64,000 nt of DNA from contig NZ_JARXZC010000026.1 in the NCBI RefSeq assembly GCF_029894335.1, forward strand, positions 1-64,000, in the 5' to 3' direction. Below the pieces are notes generated by a model. That model saw nothing but the letters and a program-made list of their open reading frames with translations. It was not told the origin of the DNA and made no database searches. This document shows positions 62,117 to 64,000 of this stretch, one piece after another; within the stretch, counting starts at the first letter, position 1, and each line of letters opens with the position of its first letter. Position numbers and translations under genes: made by a program. This DNA comes from Kitasatospora sp. MAP5-34. Lineage in GTDB: Bacteria; Actinomycetota; Actinomycetes; Streptomycetales; Streptomycetaceae.

Positions 62117-62935
62117 TCAGGCCTTGAGGAAATCCAGCAGGTCGGCGTTGAGCTGGTCCTTGTGGGTGACGAAGAGGCCGTGGCTCGCGGTCGGGTACTC
62201 CTTGTAGGTGTTGGCGGGGATGAGCTGGGCGGTCCGGCGGGCGGTCAGGTCGATGTTCGCGGAGGAGTCCGCGGTGCCGTGGACGATCAGGGCAGGGATG
62301 GTGATCTCGCGCAGGCCGGGCCGGAAGTCGGTGTGGAAGAGGGACCGGAAGAACTGGGTGGTCGCCCAGGGCGAGGTCGTCAGGCACAGGCCGATCATCC
62401 AGTCGATGACGGCCGGTGAGACGGCGTTGCCCAGGTGGGTGCCGAACCAGATCTGGGCCTGGCGGGCGAACCAGTTCGGGCGGTCGTGGCGGAGCTCGGC
62501 GACGGTCGCCGCCAGGAACTCGTCCGGGATTCCGGCCGGGTTGTCGTCGGTGCGGCGCAGGAAGGGGAGGGTCGCCGAGACGAAGGCGACCCGGGAGACG
62601 CGGTTCTCGCCGTGCCGGGCCAGGTAGTGGGCGGCCTCGGCGCCGCCCATCGAGTGGCCGACCAGGAGTGCGTCGCGCAGGTCGAGGTGGTCGAGCAGGG
62701 CGGCCAGGTCGTCGGCGCTGGTGTCCAGGTCGTAGCCGGTCGGCGGGCGGTCCGAGCGGCCGTGGCCGCGCCGGTCCAGCGCGATGCAGCGGTAGCCGCG
62801 CTCGACGAAGTACGGGATCTGGTACTCCCACATGTCCGCGTTCAGCACCCAGCTCGCGACGAAGACGATGGGCTGTCCGGTCCCGTAGTCCTCGTACGCG
62901 AGGCGGGTACCGTCGTTGGTCTCGAAGAACGGCAT
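62117..62935 (-). CDS. alpha/beta hydrolase (non-haem haloperoxidase-like)
   Basis: The 272-residue protein has FVASWVLNADMWEYQIPYF, RRGHGRSDRP, the nucleophile elbow VGHSMGGAEAAHYLARHG, VHGTADSSANIDLT and SHGLFVTHKDQLN. This is the co-factor-free haloperoxidase/arylesterase group. ATG 62935 has AGGAG upstream. Activity on small esters and perhydrolysis are typical. Confidence 0.9.
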   Translation of the reverse strand: MPFFETNDGTRLAYEDYGTGQPIVFVASWVLNADMWEYQIPYFVERGYRCIALDRRGHGRSDRPPTGYDLDTSADDLAALLDHLDLRDALLVGHSMGGAEAAHYLARHGENRVSRVAFVSATLPFLRRTDDNPAGIPDEFLAATVAELRHDRPNWFARQAQIWFGTHLGNAVSPAVIDWMIGLCLTTSPWATTQFFRSLFHTDFRPGLREITIPALIVHGTADSSANIDLTARRTAQLIPANTYKEYPTASHGLFVTHKDQLNADLLDFLKA

Positions 62936-63353
62936 GTCGGTACTCCTGGTCTCGGTGTGCGCGGATGGCTGTCCCGTCCGCTGGTTATGAGCATCCGCCA
63001 GATCGGCGGGCACCGAATCAGTCGGCTATCGGTAGACCGGCACCTCGTGCCCGTACAGCCTCCGGCCGGGGGAGACCCACCGCGCAGTACCCGCGCTGCC
63101 TGACCGACAACGGCGCGGGCCGGCGCCTCAGCATGGCCACCTGCACACCGGGCAACACTTCCAGCAGTGGTACCTCCCCTGACCGCCCCCTGACCGCCCC
63201 GGCGTCCGCTTACCGTCGGGGGCAACGGAGGACACAGCGGCCGGGGAGCTCGATGATGGTGATTAGCCGATCGCGTGACCTGGCGGTGCCGTGACGACGG
63301 CGGCGAGCCGCGCTGCCGGTCGGACCGCCGGGGGAGTAGCCGAGGTGAGCGCA
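62936..63353. other. intergenic region between divergent hydrolase and DUF4242 genes
   Basis: No gene. It should contain the promoters for both genes. No clear operator or hairpin was seen. Confidence 0.4.
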
Positions 63354-63602
63354 ATGCCGACGTATATGGACATCCACCGCAACATGACCGGTATCACGCC
63401 GGAGCAGCTCAGAGCGGCCCACCAGGCGGACCTCGACATCGAGTCGGCCGAGAGCGTCCACTTCCAGCACGCCTGGGCCGACCCGACCTCCGGGTCGGTG
63501 TTCTGCCTGTCGGACGGCCCCTCGCGTGAGGCCGTCCAGCGCGTGCACGAGCGGGCCGGCCACCCGGCGGACGAGATCTACGAGGTTCCCATCGAGGTTT
63601 GA
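63354..63602 (+). CDS. DUF4242 small nickel-binding-type protein
   Basis: The 82-residue protein has MPTYMDIHRNM and FQHAWADPTSGSVFCLSDGPSREAVQRVHERAG. It matches the SCO4226 nickel-binding family in length and motifs; conserved His/Asp residues form the metal site. ATG 63354 is taken; GTG 63345 is possible. Confidence 0.88.
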   Translation: MPTYMDIHRNMTGITPEQLRAAHQADLDIESAESVHFQHAWADPTSGSVFCLSDGPSREAVQRVHERAGHPADEIYEVPIEV

Positions 63603-63951
63603 CTTCCTCAACCGGCCCGAAGACCGGTGATTCCCTCCACGCCGCGCGCGGATGGCGCGGCGTCCGGGTGGGTTCCTGCTTCACCGCGCGGTGCCGGGAC
63701 GAGTCCCGGTCCTACCGGTAGCCGCCGGTCGGCTCCCAGCGAGCCCTGTGCCGTCCGGCGATGCTCAGCGCTGGTGCGCTGTGCATCGCCGGGTCACGCC
63801 ACCGACCAGCACGAGCACCCCAGCCCCACGCCACTGGTTGACAGCGGCCGGCTCGAATTCCCCATGGACGGCCAGTTATGGCTCCCCACGGACGGCCAGT
63901 CGACGGTTGGCGCCCGTACTTGTCGTCGTCGCTGTCCGTGATGGCCTGGGG
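63603..63951. other. intergenic stretch with short repeats
   Basis: No supportable gene. Several short GC inverted repeats (GGCCCGAAGACCGG, GGGACGAGTCCC, ACCGGTAGCCGCCGGT) lie at 63610-63730 and a pair of 17-bp direct repeats at 63860-63900. Confidence 0.4.
63860..63900 (+). repeat. two 17-bp direct repeats, possible IS end
   Basis: CCCCATGGACGGCCAGT (63860-63876) and CCCCACGGACGGCCAGT (63884-63900) differ by one base with a 24-bp period. Closely spaced terminal repeats like these occur at IS21-family ends, but no transposase is visible. Confidence 0.35.
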
Positions 63952-63999
63952 TCAGGTGCAGCAGTCGCAGCCCGGGCGGCAGCCGCAGTCGTCGGTGGC
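63952..63999 (-). CDS. C-terminal end of a gene with a Cys-rich tail (partial)
   Basis: On the minus strand a frame entering from the right edge reads ATDDCGCRPGCDCCT and stops at 63954-63952. Five cysteines in fifteen residues suggest a metal-binding tail. Too little is visible to name it or to be certain that it is coding. Confidence 0.35.
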   Translation of the reverse strand, partial: ATDDCGCRPGCDCCT

Positions 64000-64000
64000 G

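Overview
The window is high-GC actinomycete DNA, almost certainly Streptomyces or Kitasatospora. It shows GTG/ATG starts with GGAGG-like ribosome sites, overlapping ATGA/GTGA junctions, XRE-DUF397 pairs, an ECF42-DGPF pair and a DUF4242 protein. It is chromosomal, with a housekeeping left edge followed by accessory DNA.

Layout. 1-2.7 kb: methionine cycle (end of metH, metF, ahcY). 2.7-21 kb: small accessory genes (two GNATs, LysR, MarR with a hydrolase, NAD synthetase, ECF42 sigma with DGPF partner, Uma2, a WXG100-like protein, a lipoprotein). Scattered among them are remnants: a group II intron-like 5' piece, a kinase N-lobe, a P-loop kinase, and a TnpB tail with its right-end hairpin. 21-25 kb: a 1202-residue membrane protein carrying a recent 0.64-kb internal duplication. 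24.9-32.1 kb: a putative, apparently undescribed peptide-modification locus. It has two PIMT-like methyltransferases, a 37-residue proline-rich peptide, a 46-residue exported peptide ending in Cys-Cys, a class A beta-lactamase, a radical SAM enzyme with a Cys-rich tail, a Nudix-like protein lacking catalytic Glu residues, a small domain protein and an XRE/DUF397 pair. 32.3-36.9 kb: an ATP-grasp ligase between 60-bp direct repeats, an enoyl-CoA hydratase, gene debris, an HxlR/NmrA pair and a STAS protein.

37-60.4 kb is a complete-looking biosynthetic cluster, the main find. The left operon (reading leftward from 45.5 kb) is amidinotransferase, DpgA, DpgB, DpgC, HpgT-like aminotransferase, methyltransferase, flavin monooxygenase and KASIII-like protein. 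DpgABC plus the aminotransferase make 3,5-dihydroxyphenylglycine, and the amidinotransferase would turn its amine into a guanidine. The right operon holds a class II methyltransferase, a heterodimeric ABC exporter, an adenylation-carrier protein, a PGM1-type ATP-grasp peptide ligase, a lone carrier protein, a free-standing condensation protein, two more ATP-grasp ligases and a membrane di-iron desaturase/hydroxylase. A guanidino-phenylglycine plus a PGM1 ligase is the logic of pheganomycin and resorcinomycin. The NRPS parts and the extra ligases are additions that suggest a new member. I found no pathway regulator and no PGM2-like precursor gene inside the cluster.

60.5-64 kb returns to ordinary genes: an amidase, a haloperoxidase-like hydrolase, a nickel-binding-type small protein, and the end of a gene leaving the window.
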